Of a stretch of 12,014 bases of DNA, positions 1 through 6,023 are shown piece after piece. A program made the position numbers and the translations under genes. Under the pieces are notes generated by a model. It was given only the letters and a program-made list of their open reading frames with translations, had not been told where the DNA came from and did not search any database. The DNA comes from Deltaproteobacteria bacterium (GTDB taxonomy: Bacteria > Myxococcota_A > UBA9160 > SZUA-336). The DNA lies in the NCBI GenBank assembly GCA_030624945.1, contig JAUXJB010000025.1:1-12014 (forward strand), read 5' to 3'. Each line of letters starts with the position of its first letter. The stretch's first letter is position 1.

Positions 1-337
1 CGATTGCACGACGTGGGCGGCGGCGCCGATCAGCGCGTTCAGTCTGTGGCCGGCCGACAGCGTGAAGGTCACCAAGGGCGTGGACAACATCACCACCTTC
101 AACAAGACGGAACGCAGCGGCCGCAAGTTCTGCAGGACCTGCGGCGGGCACCTGATGACCGACCACCCGGGCGTGGGCATGGTCGACGTCTACCTGAACG
201 TGGTCCCGGACTTCAAGCACGAGCCGACGCTCCACGTGTACTACGGGGAAAGGACCATGGCGGTGAAGGACGGCCTGCCCAAGTTCAAGGACATGCCGGC
301 CGAGTTCGGCGGCTCGGGCGACGTACTCCCCGAATAG
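1..337 (+). CDS. GFA/CENP-V-type zinc-binding protein, 3' part (5' end outside window)
   Basis: The frame is open from the left edge (first full codon at base 2) to a TAG at 335-337 and gives 111 residues. It resembles the C-terminal two thirds of proteins annotated as glutathione-dependent formaldehyde-activating enzyme (GFA) or CENP-V-like. A DC-TTW-AAAP start looks like the second Cys of the family's first CxxC. This is followed by SAFSLWP and VKVTKG strands, then the second zinc motif FCRTCGG (Cys44 and Cys47 of the visible part). A conserved-looking tail MKDGLPKFKDMPAEFGGSG follows in diverged form. The fold binds zinc through cysteines. Most members have no proven substrate, so catalysis on S-hydroxymethylglutathione should not be assumed. 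An ATG at 62 lies inside the domain and is not a credible start. It is convergent with the HDOD gene. Family assignment is fairly sure; function is open. Confidence 0.8.
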   Translation, partial: DCTTWAAAPISAFSLWPADSVKVTKGVDNITTFNKTERSGRKFCRTCGGHLMTDHPGVGMVDVYLNVVPDFKHEPTLHVYYGERTMAVKDGLPKFKDMPAEFGGSGDVLPE

Positions 338-343
338 GTCGCC

Positions 344-375
344 TGAGCGAGCTCCTCCCGGGGGGAGCTTGCTCG
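344..375. terminator. Hairpin between convergent genes, likely bidirectional transcription end
   Basis: The arm GAGCGAGCTCC (345-355) pairs with GGAGCTTGCTC (364-374), with one G.T pair. The stem continues by two further pairs to a CCGG loop (358-361). It sits 7 nt past the stop of the zinc protein gene and 9 nt past the stop of the opposing HDOD gene. No T-tract follows on either strand, so it may act as a pause, a 3'-end stabiliser or a Rho-associated end rather than a textbook intrinsic terminator. Confidence 0.55.
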
Positions 376-383
376 AGGCGAGG

Positions 384-1361
384 CTAGCTTAGCGCCCGAT
401 CCAGGCGTGCCCTTCTCGCCCGTGCGCGGGCACGCGCGCGCGTCAGGGGACCCGGACGGCCCGCTACGAGCCGGCCGAGCTGGCGGACGTTCTGCACGAA
501 GTCGCCGCCGCTCAGCAGGTAGTCCAGCGTGGCGGCATAGCCGAGCTCGTGGAGCTCTCGACGCATGTTCTGCGTGAGACCTCCGTCCCAGAGATTGCGA
601 TCGTCTTCGGGCGGGTCGAGGCCGAGACCCACCTCGGTCGCGACCCAGCCGGAGGTCCACAGGACCAGCGCGAGCATCGGCTGCTGCACCGCGAGCTCCG
701 GCCGGCGGCACTCGCGCACCGCCTGCGCGACGCGCGGGGGCATGTTCCAACTCTCCATGACCCGTGCGCAGAGCTCGCCGGGGTAGAAGCCGAACTCCTT
801 GTTCAGCGCCTCCTCGAGGTCGCCCTGCCCGCCCCGGCTGTCGCACCAGACCTCCTCGAAGCGCCGCGGAAACGAGATCGCCAGGAACGCATCGCCCAGC
901 CGGTGCACCAGCGCACCGAGGTAAGCACCCGAGGTGTCGGGGTAGCCGAGATCCTCGGCGAGTCTCCGCGCGCAGATGGCAGAGGCGAGACCGAAGGTCC
1001 AGAAGCGTTGCACGTCGAGCGGCGCCGGCAGCGTCGGAAAGGTGGTCATGATCGCGACCGACAGGATGGCGCTGCGCGTCTCTCGCTCACCGAGCCGGAG
1101 GATGGAGGTCTTCACGCAGGAGGTCCGCATCCCCATACCAAAGAAGGGCGAGTTGCCCATGCCGACGATCCGCATGGCCAGCACCGGGTCGCGCGAGACC
1201 GCGTCGGCAACCGCCCGCACGTCGTAGTTCGGGTCCTCGAGCAGGTGGAGAGCTTCGAGTGCGGCCTCGGGCAGGGAGGGGAGCTCCCGCATCCGGTCGA
1301 CCAGGGCGTCGATGGGGGCCACGCGCGCACCGAGTACTCGCGGGGATATTGCGTGCTGCAT
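384..1361 (-). CDS. HDOD-domain signalling protein, preceded by a c-di-GMP riboswitch
   Basis: The product has 325 residues. Residues about 15-215 read as an HDOD domain. It opens with a helix of the type LVDRMRELPSLPEAALEALH, continues with the DPVLAMRIVGMGNSPFFG segment (normally DP.L..KLLRL.NSA.FG), and then has an RLGERETRSAIL helix. The usual LLHDIGK motif is replaced by LVHRLGDAFL (151-160). HDOD proteins are HD-phosphodiesterase relatives that generally lack a full metal site and act as signalling or regulatory adaptors, often linked to c-di-GMP, motility or biofilm control. No second effector domain is visible. The C-terminus is a low-complexity Arg-Ala tail encoded by a GCGCGC-rich stretch (about 420-445). 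The ATG start is supported by a GGAGG 7 nt upstream. That GGAGG lies inside the outer stem of the riboswitch, which suggests translational control by c-di-GMP. The partner and output are unknown. Confidence 0.87.
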   Translation of the reverse strand: MQHAISPRVLGARVAPIDALVDRMRELPSLPEAALEALHLLEDPNYDVRAVADAVSRDPVLAMRIVGMGNSPFFGMGMRTSCVKTSILRLGERETRSAILSVAIMTTFPTLPAPLDVQRFWTFGLASAICARRLAEDLGYPDTSGAYLGALVHRLGDAFLAISFPRRFEEVWCDSRGGQGDLEEALNKEFGFYPGELCARVMESWNMPPRVAQAVRECRRPELAVQQPMLALVLWTSGWVATEVGLGLDPPEDDRNLWDGGLTQNMRRELHELGYAATLDYLLSGGDFVQNVRQLGRLVAGRPGPLTRARARARARRARLDRALS

Positions 1362-1362
1362 C

Positions 1363-1473
1363 GCTCAGCCTCCATTCGACAGCCGTTCGACCCACCCGAA
1401 GCGGCCCGGGGTAGGGCACTGGCTTTGCGTCCCCGTCTTCCGGCGGGTTTGCCATTTCGTGGAGCAGCCGAGC
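1363..1473 (-). ncRNA. Cyclic di-GMP-I (GEMM-I) riboswitch, core aptamer 1372-1462
   Basis: On the minus strand the leader carries the GEMM-I signature: GGCAAACC (1453-1446), a P2 hairpin with a C(GGAA)G GNRA tetraloop, GGGACGCAAAGCC (1433-1421), then a P3 hairpin closed by AGCC/GGCT, and a 3' strand that returns to P1. P1 is CCA-CG (1462-1458) with CG-AA-TGG (1378-1372), including the two-A bulge. The equivalent of Vc2 G20 is G (1453), and A18 and A47 are A. This fits c-di-GMP rather than the G20A cGAMP-sensing subclass. My alignment puts U at the position of C92 (1379). Outside P1 the stem continues: GCTCGGC-TG-CTCCA (1473-1460) pairs with TGGAGGCTGAGC (1374-1363), swallowing the HDOD Shine-Dalgarno. 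Ligand binding stabilises P1, so the simplest reading is translational repression at high c-di-GMP. That direction is inference. Confidence 0.9.
1369..1373 (-). promoter_or_regulatory. Shine-Dalgarno of the HDOD gene, sequestered in riboswitch outer stem
   Basis: GGAGG on the minus strand, 7 nt before the ATG at 1361. The bases 1363-1374 that contain it can pair with 1460-1473, the 5' flank of the riboswitch. Access of the ribosome to this site would therefore depend on whether that stem forms. Confidence 0.75.
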
Positions 1474-1494
1474 TTGCACATCAGCTGCATCCCT

Positions 1495-1519
1495 GCCGCC
1501 GGTCCGGGAGACCGGTGGC
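1495..1519 (-). terminator. Hairpin between the hydrolase stop and the riboswitch
   Basis: GCCGCCGGTC (1495-1504) pairs with GACCGGTGGC (1510-1519), giving 10 bp with one G.T pair around a 5-nt loop. It begins 40 nt after the hydrolase stop codon and ends 22 nt before the riboswitch. There is no T-tract. It may mark the end of the mglB-mglA-hydrolase transcript or insulate the riboswitch leader. The remainder of 1474-1558 shows no convincing promoter, so a start site for the riboswitch RNA is not located. Confidence 0.4.
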
Positions 1520-1558
1520 GTCAGTAGACGTATCGGATGCTCAGAAGCGAACTTTAGG

Positions 1559-2389
1559 TCACTCTTCCGCCGGCGGTAGCGCGCGATCGTGCTCCTCCAG
1601 GAAGCGAGAGACCAGCCCGTTGAAACGCGCGGCGAGCTCCGCCGCCACGAGATGCGCGCCGCCCGCCATCTGAACGAGCCGGGCGCCGGGAATGCTCTGG
1701 ACCAGAATCCGGTGCAGCTTGGGCGGGGTCAGGATGTCGTCCTCGCCGCAGACCACGAGCGTCGGGGACCGGATCTGACCGAGGCGGTCCAACGCGTCGT
1801 GGTCGATCGATGCCTGGGCCTGGCGCGCGAAGACCTTCTCCTCCATGGGTGCGTCGTCGCGCAGGTAGAAGCGCCACATGCGGTCGATCACGTCCTGCTC
1901 GAAGGTCGAGTCTCCCACGGTCCACGCCAGGCGGTTCTTGATGCGGGTCTCCGCGGGGACGCCGCACTCGATCATCTCCTTCCAGAGCTCGAGGGTCGCT
2001 CGACGCTTGGCATCCACCCTCGCCCAGGTTCCCTGCAGGATCAGGCAGCCGACGCGCTCGGGGTACGCGATCGCCAGCTCCTGAGCCACCATGCCGCCGA
2101 GGAATCCTCCCAGGACGTGCGCGCGCTGGAGGTCGAGCTCGTCCAGCAGGGCCAGCGTGTCCTCCGCCATGTCCCGGGTCGTAAACGGGGTCCCGGGATC
2201 CTCGGACTTGCCCGCGCCGCGGTTGTCGAAGATCACGACGGGGCGCTGCTTCGAGAGCTCCGGCACGGTGGTGACCATCCACCCCTGGCAGGTGCCGCCC
2301 ATTCCCATGACGAGCACGAGCGGAGTGCGATCTCCTTCCCCGTGGACCTCGTAGTAGATCGCGAACCCGCGGCTGCGGAAGCTCGGCAT
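1559..2389 (-). CDS. Alpha/beta-hydrolase-fold protein with Phe in place of the nucleophile Ser
   Basis: The 276-residue product has the alpha/beta hydrolase layout. It shows a strand and oxyanion loop LVLVMGMGG (24-32), the FDNRGAGKSE strand-turn (54-63, the usual D.RG.G.S), and a nucleophile elbow at 92-102. The acid is in CGEDDILTPP (D217/D218), followed by GGAHLVAAE with His246. At the elbow, where relatives have G-x-S-x-G-G, this protein reads G-G-F-L-G-G: residue 96 is Phe (TTC at 2104-2102), one base from Ser TCC. The acid and His are retained. It may be a non-hydrolytic member, a pseudoenzyme, or the Phe may be a sequence error. The closest-looking subfamily is the broad enol-lactonase/haloperoxidase-like esterase group, so the substrate cannot be read from sequence. 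It follows mglA by 21 nt on the same strand and is probably co-transcribed. No strong Shine-Dalgarno is visible. Confidence 0.85.
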   Translation of the reverse strand: MPSFRSRGFAIYYEVHGEGDRTPLVLVMGMGGTCQGWMVTTVPELSKQRPVVIFDNRGAGKSEDPGTPFTTRDMAEDTLALLDELDLQRAHVLGGFLGGMVAQELAIAYPERVGCLILQGTWARVDAKRRATLELWKEMIECGVPAETRIKNRLAWTVGDSTFEQDVIDRMWRFYLRDDAPMEEKVFARQAQASIDHDALDRLGQIRSPTLVVCGEDDILTPPKLHRILVQSIPGARLVQMAGGAHLVAAELAARFNGLVSRFLEEHDRALPPAEE

Positions 2390-2410
2390 ATGCCCGATTG
2401 TAGCGGAAGC

Positions 2411-3004
2411 CTACTTGTTGCCGCGTTTGAGCTCGGTCAGCACGAGCTTGGCGAGCGCCTTGAGCGTCTCGAAGACGCCCGTTCCGGTCTGCGCCGATGC
2501 TTCGAAATCCAGGATCTTCCCGGTCGGGTTGAGCGCCTCGCGCAGCTCCTCGACCGGAATCGAGTTCGGCAGGTCGCGCTTGTTGTACTGCAACACCCAG
2601 GGGATCTTGTCGATGTGGTAGCCCTGTTCGCGCAGGTTGCCCCTCAAGTTGTCGAGCGACTCGATGTTCGCCTCGTAGCGCTCCTCCTGGCTGTCCGCCA
2701 CGAACACGACGCCGTCCACGCCCTTGAGGATCAGCTTTCGACTCGCGTCGTAGAAGACCTGTCCCGGTACGGTGTAGAGGTGGAAGCGCGTCTTGAAGCC
2801 GCGGATCTCGCCCAGCGAGAGCGGCAGGAAGTCAAAGAAGAGAGTGCGCTCGGTCTCTGTCGCGAGCGAGATCATCTTGCCCTTGGCCTCGCCGGCCGTC
2901 TTCTCGTAGATGTACTTGAGGTTGGTCGTCTTTCCGCAGAGGCCGGGACCGTAGTAGACCAGCTTGCAGTTGATCTCGCGTGCGGAGTAGTTGATGAATG
3001 CCAT
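2411..3004 (-). CDS. mglA: MglA, Ras-like small GTPase of cell polarity/motility
   Basis: The 197-residue product is close in sequence and length to Myxococcus xanthus MglA (195 aa). It shows the P-loop GPGLCGKTT (19-27), switch I with Arg53-Thr54 (TERTLFFDF), and switch II TVPGQ (78-82) with Gln82. TVPG replaces the DxxG of Ras proteins, as in other MglA proteins. NKRD (141-144) gives guanine specificity. In Myxococcus, MglA-GTP marks the leading pole and directs gliding and type IV pili, with MglB as its GAP. Outside motile Myxococcota, MglA homologues serve polarity or other roles, so gliding is not implied. The start is supported by AGAGG 4 nt upstream. The gene lies 15 nt after mglB, the usual mglBA order, and 21 nt before the hydrolase gene. 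All key nucleotide-binding residues are present, so an active GTPase switch is expected. Confidence 0.96.
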   Translation of the reverse strand: MAFINYSAREINCKLVYYGPGLCGKTTNLKYIYEKTAGEAKGKMISLATETERTLFFDFLPLSLGEIRGFKTRFHLYTVPGQVFYDASRKLILKGVDGVVFVADSQEERYEANIESLDNLRGNLREQGYHIDKIPWVLQYNKRDLPNSIPVEELREALNPTGKILDFEASAQTGTGVFETLKALAKLVLTELKRGNK

Positions 3005-3019
3005 GCGGCCTCTAAAACC

Positions 3020-3508
3020 TCAGTCCGAGAACAGGTTGTCTATGTCGTCCTCGCTGATCTCGGCAAACGGGGAATCGGCTCCATCGTCGGACTCCGCCCG
3101 TTTGAAGATCTCATCGAAGATCTGTGACAGTTTCTGACCGGCCTTCTTGACACGCAGCCGGACGAGTCCCAGCGAGCTGCGGTCGTCGAAGATGACCACC
3201 ATGATGATCCGCTGTGCGACCAGGGTGATGTGCACGTTGTCGCGCTCGCCCTGGTGAAAGTGGATGGGAAAGTCCGGCTCGCCGATCACCTTCGCCAGGC
3301 CCGTCGTCGCGGCGACGTTGCCCGCCACCAGCGACGACAACGATGTGGTGTCGATGCCCTTAAGCTCGCCCGCCTCGGTCACGAGCTGCCCATTCCTGTC
3401 GATCAGGAACACGGCCTTGGCGTTCGCGTCGTGTGTCAGACGCTCCGACACCGCGACGAGCTTCTTGTGATCCTCTTCGAACAGGACCAGCTGAGGCGTC
3501 AAGGACAT
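3020..3508 (-). CDS. mglB: MglB, Roadblock/LC7 GTPase-activating partner of MglA
   Basis: The 162-residue product matches the length and pattern of M. xanthus MglB (159 aa). It has a single Roadblock/LC7 domain (about 8-135) with the conserved-looking stretches NAKAVFLIDRNGQLV, GIDTTSLSSLVAGNVAA and FDDRSSLGLVRLRVKKA. The acidic tail SPFAEISEDDIDNLF is also shared with myxobacterial MglB. As a dimer it binds MglA-GTP and stimulates hydrolysis, setting polarity. The frame stays open upstream to an ATG at 3586, but the ATG at 3508 is chosen. It has AGGAAGG 5 nt upstream, it aligns with the N-terminus of known MglB, and the extra 26 residues look non-homologous. It is first in an mglB-mglA-hydrolase unit. 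Promoter-like sequence lies 50-80 nt upstream, after the recR stop. Confidence 0.95.
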   Translation of the reverse strand: MSLTPQLVLFEEDHKKLVAVSERLTHDANAKAVFLIDRNGQLVTEAGELKGIDTTSLSSLVAGNVAATTGLAKVIGEPDFPIHFHQGERDNVHITLVAQRIIMVVIFDDRSSLGLVRLRVKKAGQKLSQIFDEIFKRAESDDGADSPFAEISEDDIDNLFSD

Positions 3509-3513
3509 ACAGT

Positions 3514-3520
3514 CCTTCCT
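3514..3520 (-). promoter_or_regulatory. Shine-Dalgarno that fixes the mglB start
   Basis: AGGAAGG on the minus strand, 5 nt before the ATG at 3508. It favours this start over the in-frame ATG at 3586, which would also lie inside the candidate promoter. Confidence 0.75.
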
Positions 3521-3558
3521 AAGACGTTGACATCGCTCGGAAAATACCCCCGGCACCG

Positions 3559-3588
3559 ATGCTAGCAGAGCGCATTCCACGGGCACAA
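3559..3588 (-). promoter_or_regulatory. Candidate promoter of mglB-mglA-hydrolase (sigma70 extended -10 or sigma54-like)
   Basis: On the minus strand, TTGTGC (3588-3583) and TGC-TAGCAT (-10 at 3564-3559) lie 18 nt apart, an extended -10 arrangement. Overlapping them, TGGAATG-CGCT-CTGCT (3579-3564) has the GG/GC spacing of a sigma54 -24/-12 element and matches about nine of the twelve conserved positions of TGGCACGNNNNTTGCW. Only one of the two readings need be right. The rest of the 133-nt gap to recR shows no clear recR terminator. Confidence 0.35.
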
Positions 3589-3641
3589 GAGCCGCTTACG
3601 AGGAGAAAATCGGGTCCTGGCGTTTGGATCTTGAGGGCCGC

Positions 3642-4250
3642 CTATGGGCCAAACTGACGCCTGTTTTCCAGCGATTTCCGTACGGTCACGGAATCGACGT
3701 ATTCCAGGTCCCCGCCGATGGGCATCCCGTACCCGATCCGGGTTATGCCCACGTCGTACTCGCGCACCCGCTCGGCGACGTAGAGCGCCGTCGCCTCGCC
3801 CTCGGGGTTGGGGTTGGTGGCGAGGATGACCTCCTCCACGCCGCCCGCACGTATGCGCTGGAGCAGGGGCTCCACGCGCAGGGCCTCCGGTCCGACCCCG
3901 TCGAGGGGCGCGAGCGTTCCGCCCAGGACGTGATAGCGGCCCCGGAACACCCCGGAGCTCTCGATCGACGCCAGGTCGGCGGGCTCCTCCACCACGCACA
4001 CCTGGGTCCTGGAGCGCGTCTCATCCCGGCAGATCTCGCACGGCGAGCGCGTCGTCAGGTTGAAGCACTCTTCGCAGAGGGTGACCTCGCGTCGGAGCCG
4101 CAGGATCGCCTCGCCGAGCTCGCTGGCCGTGCTCTCGGGTGCGGAGAGCAGGAAGAACGCCAGCCGCGAGGCGGTCTTCTCACCCACGCCCGGCAGGCGG
4201 CGCAGCGCCTTTACCAGGCGCTCGATCGGCTCGGCGCGCGAGGGCGCCAC
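3642..4250 (-). CDS. recR: RecR recombination mediator protein
   Basis: The 202-residue product has the length and order of RecR (E. coli 201 aa). A helix-hairpin-helix LPGVGEKTASR (19-29) is followed by a four-Cys zinc motif C59-x2-C62...C71-x2-C74. A Toprim domain (about 82-175) contains VVEEPADL and the ATNPNPEGEAT segment, and a C-terminal GGDLEYVDS segment follows. RecR forms a ring or clamp that works with RecO, and with RecF in some species, to load RecA on SSB-coated gaps. The start is GTG at 4250, and the upstream ybaB stop TAG shares its last base with it (TAGTG). Translation is therefore probably coupled. The family, gene order and N-terminus all agree. Confidence 0.96.
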   Translation of the reverse strand: MAPSRAEPIERLVKALRRLPGVGEKTASRLAFFLLSAPESTASELGEAILRLRREVTLCEECFNLTTRSPCEICRDETRSRTQVCVVEEPADLASIESSGVFRGRYHVLGGTLAPLDGVGPEALRVEPLLQRIRAGGVEEVILATNPNPEGEATALYVAERVREYDVGITRIGYGMPIGGDLEYVDSVTVRKSLENRRQFGP

Positions 4251-4588
4251 TAGGAGCCCCCGCCGAGCTGACTCATGAGCTGGGCGATGGGAATGCCGGT
4301 CGCGCTCTGCATCTCGCTCTGCGCCATCTCGCGCGCCCGCGCCAGCGCCTGGCTCACGGCGGCGACGATCAGGTCCTGCAGCATCTCGACGTCGCGCGGG
4401 TCGACGGCCTGCGGGTCGATGCGGATTCCGACGAGATCGAGCTGCCCGTTCACCGTGGCTTCCACCATGCCCCCGCCGACGGTGGCCGAGACCGTGCGAT
4501 GACGCAGCTCTTCCTGCACGCGCTTGAGCTTGCCGCTCATCTCCTGTGCCTGAGACAGGATCTGCTTGAAATCGAACATCTCACTCAT
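4250..4588 (-). CDS. ybaB: YbaB/EbfC-family nucleoid-associated protein
   Basis: The 112-residue product is of YbaB/EbfC type. An N-terminal helix MFDFKQILSQAQEMSGKLKR is followed by the central strand region TVSATVGGGMVEATVNG and LDLVGIRIDP. The DVEMLQDLIVAAVSQAL helix and a Gly/Ser-ended tail complete it. Family members are small DNA-binding dimers, conserved next to dnaX and recR in many bacteria. Its ATG overlaps the dnaX stop as ATGA (4 nt), and its stop overlaps the recR GTG by one base. The same frame is open far upstream through dnaX because of the high GC content. That extension is a shadow, and the start at 4588 is the family start. Confidence 0.94.
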   Translation of the reverse strand: MSEMFDFKQILSQAQEMSGKLKRVQEELRHRTVSATVGGGMVEATVNGQLDLVGIRIDPQAVDPRDVEMLQDLIVAAVSQALARAREMAQSEMQSATGIPIAQLMSQLGGGS

Positions 4589-5997
4589 TCGAGCTCCCGC
4601 CTTCCAGCCTGGCGCGGCACCCGCACCTCCTGGAGCTCCGCGTCCAGGGCGGAGATGACCTGTTGCACCTTGGGATGATCCCTCGCCTCGCGCCGGATCT
4701 GAGCCTCGCGGCTGGACGTGGGCGGCTCGGCGGGCGCCTGGGCGCGCGTCCCACCACCGCCCGAGCCGCGAGCACCGCGCTGGGCGCCGCCACGGGGAGC
4801 GGGGTCGCCACCGCCGGCCGCGCCGCCACCGCTGGGGCCGCCCCTCCCGCCCGGCCCACCGCCCTCGAGAGCGTCGAGCCGCTCGATCAGAGAGCTCAGC
4901 GCCTCGGCCTCGGGCAGGGTCGCGAGGCGCACGACCGCCATCTCGAGAGCGTGCTCGGGCCGGGGCGCCCTCGCGAGCTCCTCGTTGCGCGTGAGCAGGA
5001 CCCGGAAGAGGCGCTGCAGGGTCTCCGGGTCGTGCGCCCGGGCGCGCTCCTGCAGCTCGGCGAGCTCTGCGGGCGCGGCATTCACGAGCTCGGCCGGATC
5101 CCCGACGAGGCGCGTGACCAGGAGATTCCGCAGCTCCCCCAGGATCTCCGCCGCCAGGCGCACCGGATCCACCCCGGCCTCTACCGCGCGTCGCACCGCC
5201 TGGAGCGCGGCCTTCGCATCTCGCCCCAGGATGGGATCCAGCACATCCGCGACGATCCGGTGCTCGATCAGGTCCAGGATCTCGCGCGCCCCTTCCTCCT
5301 CTATGACGTTGCCAAACGCGCTGATCAGCCGGTCCAGCATGGTCTGTGCGTCGCGCAGGCTGCCGTCGCTCTCCCGCACCACGTCGCGCAGCACGCCCTC
5401 TGAGATCGAGATCTCCTCCGCGCTCACGATCTGGCGCAGCCGATCGAGCATCTCTCTGGGCCCGAGCTTCTTCAGGTCGAAGCGCTGGACGCGCGAGAGC
5501 ACGGTGACGGGGATCTTCTGCGGGTCCGTCGTCGCGAACACGAAGAGGCTGTGCGGGGGCGGCTCCTCGAGGGTCTTCAGCAGCGCGTTGAACGCCTGCT
5601 GCGAGAGCATGTGGACCTCGTCGATGATGTAGATCCTGTACTTCCCCGGGGCCGCCGCGTAACGGATGTTGTCCCGGATCTCGCGGACGTTGTCGACGCC
5701 GGTGTTGCTCGCCGCGTCGATCTCCTGCACGTCGAGCGAGGTCGAGGCCGCGATCTCGACGCAGGAAGAGCACTTTCCGCAGGGCTTCTCCGTCGGGCCC
5801 TCGTCACAGTTGAGCGAGCGCGCGAGGATCCGGGCGATCGAGGTCTTGCCGGTGCCCCGAGGTCCGGCCAGGAGCAGCGCGTGCGGCAAGCGGTCCTGCT
5901 TGAGGGCGTTGCGAAGCGCCGTCGTGACGTGGCTCTGCCCGGATACCTCTTCGAACGACTGCGGCCTCCAACGGCGCGCCAGGACCTCGTAGCTCAT
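4585..5997 (-). CDS. dnaX: DNA polymerase III subunit gamma/tau (clamp loader ATPase), short form
   Basis: The 470-residue product begins MSYEVLARRWRPQSF, the typical DnaX N-terminus. It shows Walker A GPRGTGKT (45-52), zinc cysteines C64, C73, C76 and C79, Walker B IIDEVH (124-129), sensor 1 FATTDP and the arginine finger in SRVQRF (Arg169). The clamp loader opens the sliding clamp beta at primer ends. Residues about 378-426 are a Gly-rich linker, followed by a short tail containing DHPKVQQVISALDAEL. That tail resembles the usual C-terminal end of many non-enteric DnaX proteins. At 470 aa it is much shorter than E. coli tau (643 aa) and near gamma. I see no A-rich slippery site. The start at 5997 has AGGAAG 6 nt upstream (6009-6004), and the frame extends a further 21 codons to 6060 into the SRP RNA gene, which is rejected as coding. 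It is translationally coupled to ybaB. Confidence 0.96.
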   Translation of the reverse strand: MSYEVLARRWRPQSFEEVSGQSHVTTALRNALKQDRLPHALLLAGPRGTGKTSIARILARSLNCDEGPTEKPCGKCSSCVEIAASTSLDVQEIDAASNTGVDNVREIRDNIRYAAAPGKYRIYIIDEVHMLSQQAFNALLKTLEEPPPHSLFVFATTDPQKIPVTVLSRVQRFDLKKLGPREMLDRLRQIVSAEEISISEGVLRDVVRESDGSLRDAQTMLDRLISAFGNVIEEEGAREILDLIEHRIVADVLDPILGRDAKAALQAVRRAVEAGVDPVRLAAEILGELRNLLVTRLVGDPAELVNAAPAELAELQERARAHDPETLQRLFRVLLTRNEELARAPRPEHALEMAVVRLATLPEAEALSSLIERLDALEGGGPGGRGGPSGGGAAGGGDPAPRGGAQRGARGSGGGGTRAQAPAEPPTSSREAQIRREARDHPKVQQVISALDAELQEVRVPRQAGRRELE

Positions 5998-6023
5998 GGG
6001 GGTCTTCCTATTTCGAGCGCTGC

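Noticed and set aside
1446..1453. Reading the GEMM aptamer as a cGAMP-type (GEMM-Ib) riboswitch
   Set aside because: The diagnostic G20 position is G, not A, so c-di-GMP is the better prediction.
1087..1479. Minus-strand frame reading through the riboswitch and the HDOD 5' end
   Set aside because: Codes through the conserved aptamer and is out of frame with the HDOD protein; no homology.
549..1673. Long plus-strand open frame (374 codons) opposite the HDOD gene
   Set aside because: Antisense shadow of GC-rich coding sequence; low-complexity Arg/Gly/His-rich translation with no motif, while the minus-strand frame has clear HDOD homology.
1589..3127. Long plus-strand open frame (512 codons) opposite the hydrolase, mglA and mglB
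   Set aside because: It spans three well-supported minus-strand genes and has no recognisable domain; it arises from third-position GC bias.
3509..3586. 26-codon N-terminal extension of MglB
   Set aside because: The ATG at 3508 aligns with Myxococcus MglB and has a strong AGGAAGG; the extension overlaps the candidate promoter.
4720..4870. Gly-rich region of dnaX as a possible frameshift or assembly error
   Set aside because: The frame resumes with a typical DnaX terminal motif after the linker and couples properly to ybaB, so the frame is intact.
4589..5773. N-terminal extension of the ybaB frame through dnaX
   Set aside because: The frame is open only because of high GC. Family length, the ATGA overlap and the DnaX motifs in the other frame fix the ybaB start at 4588.
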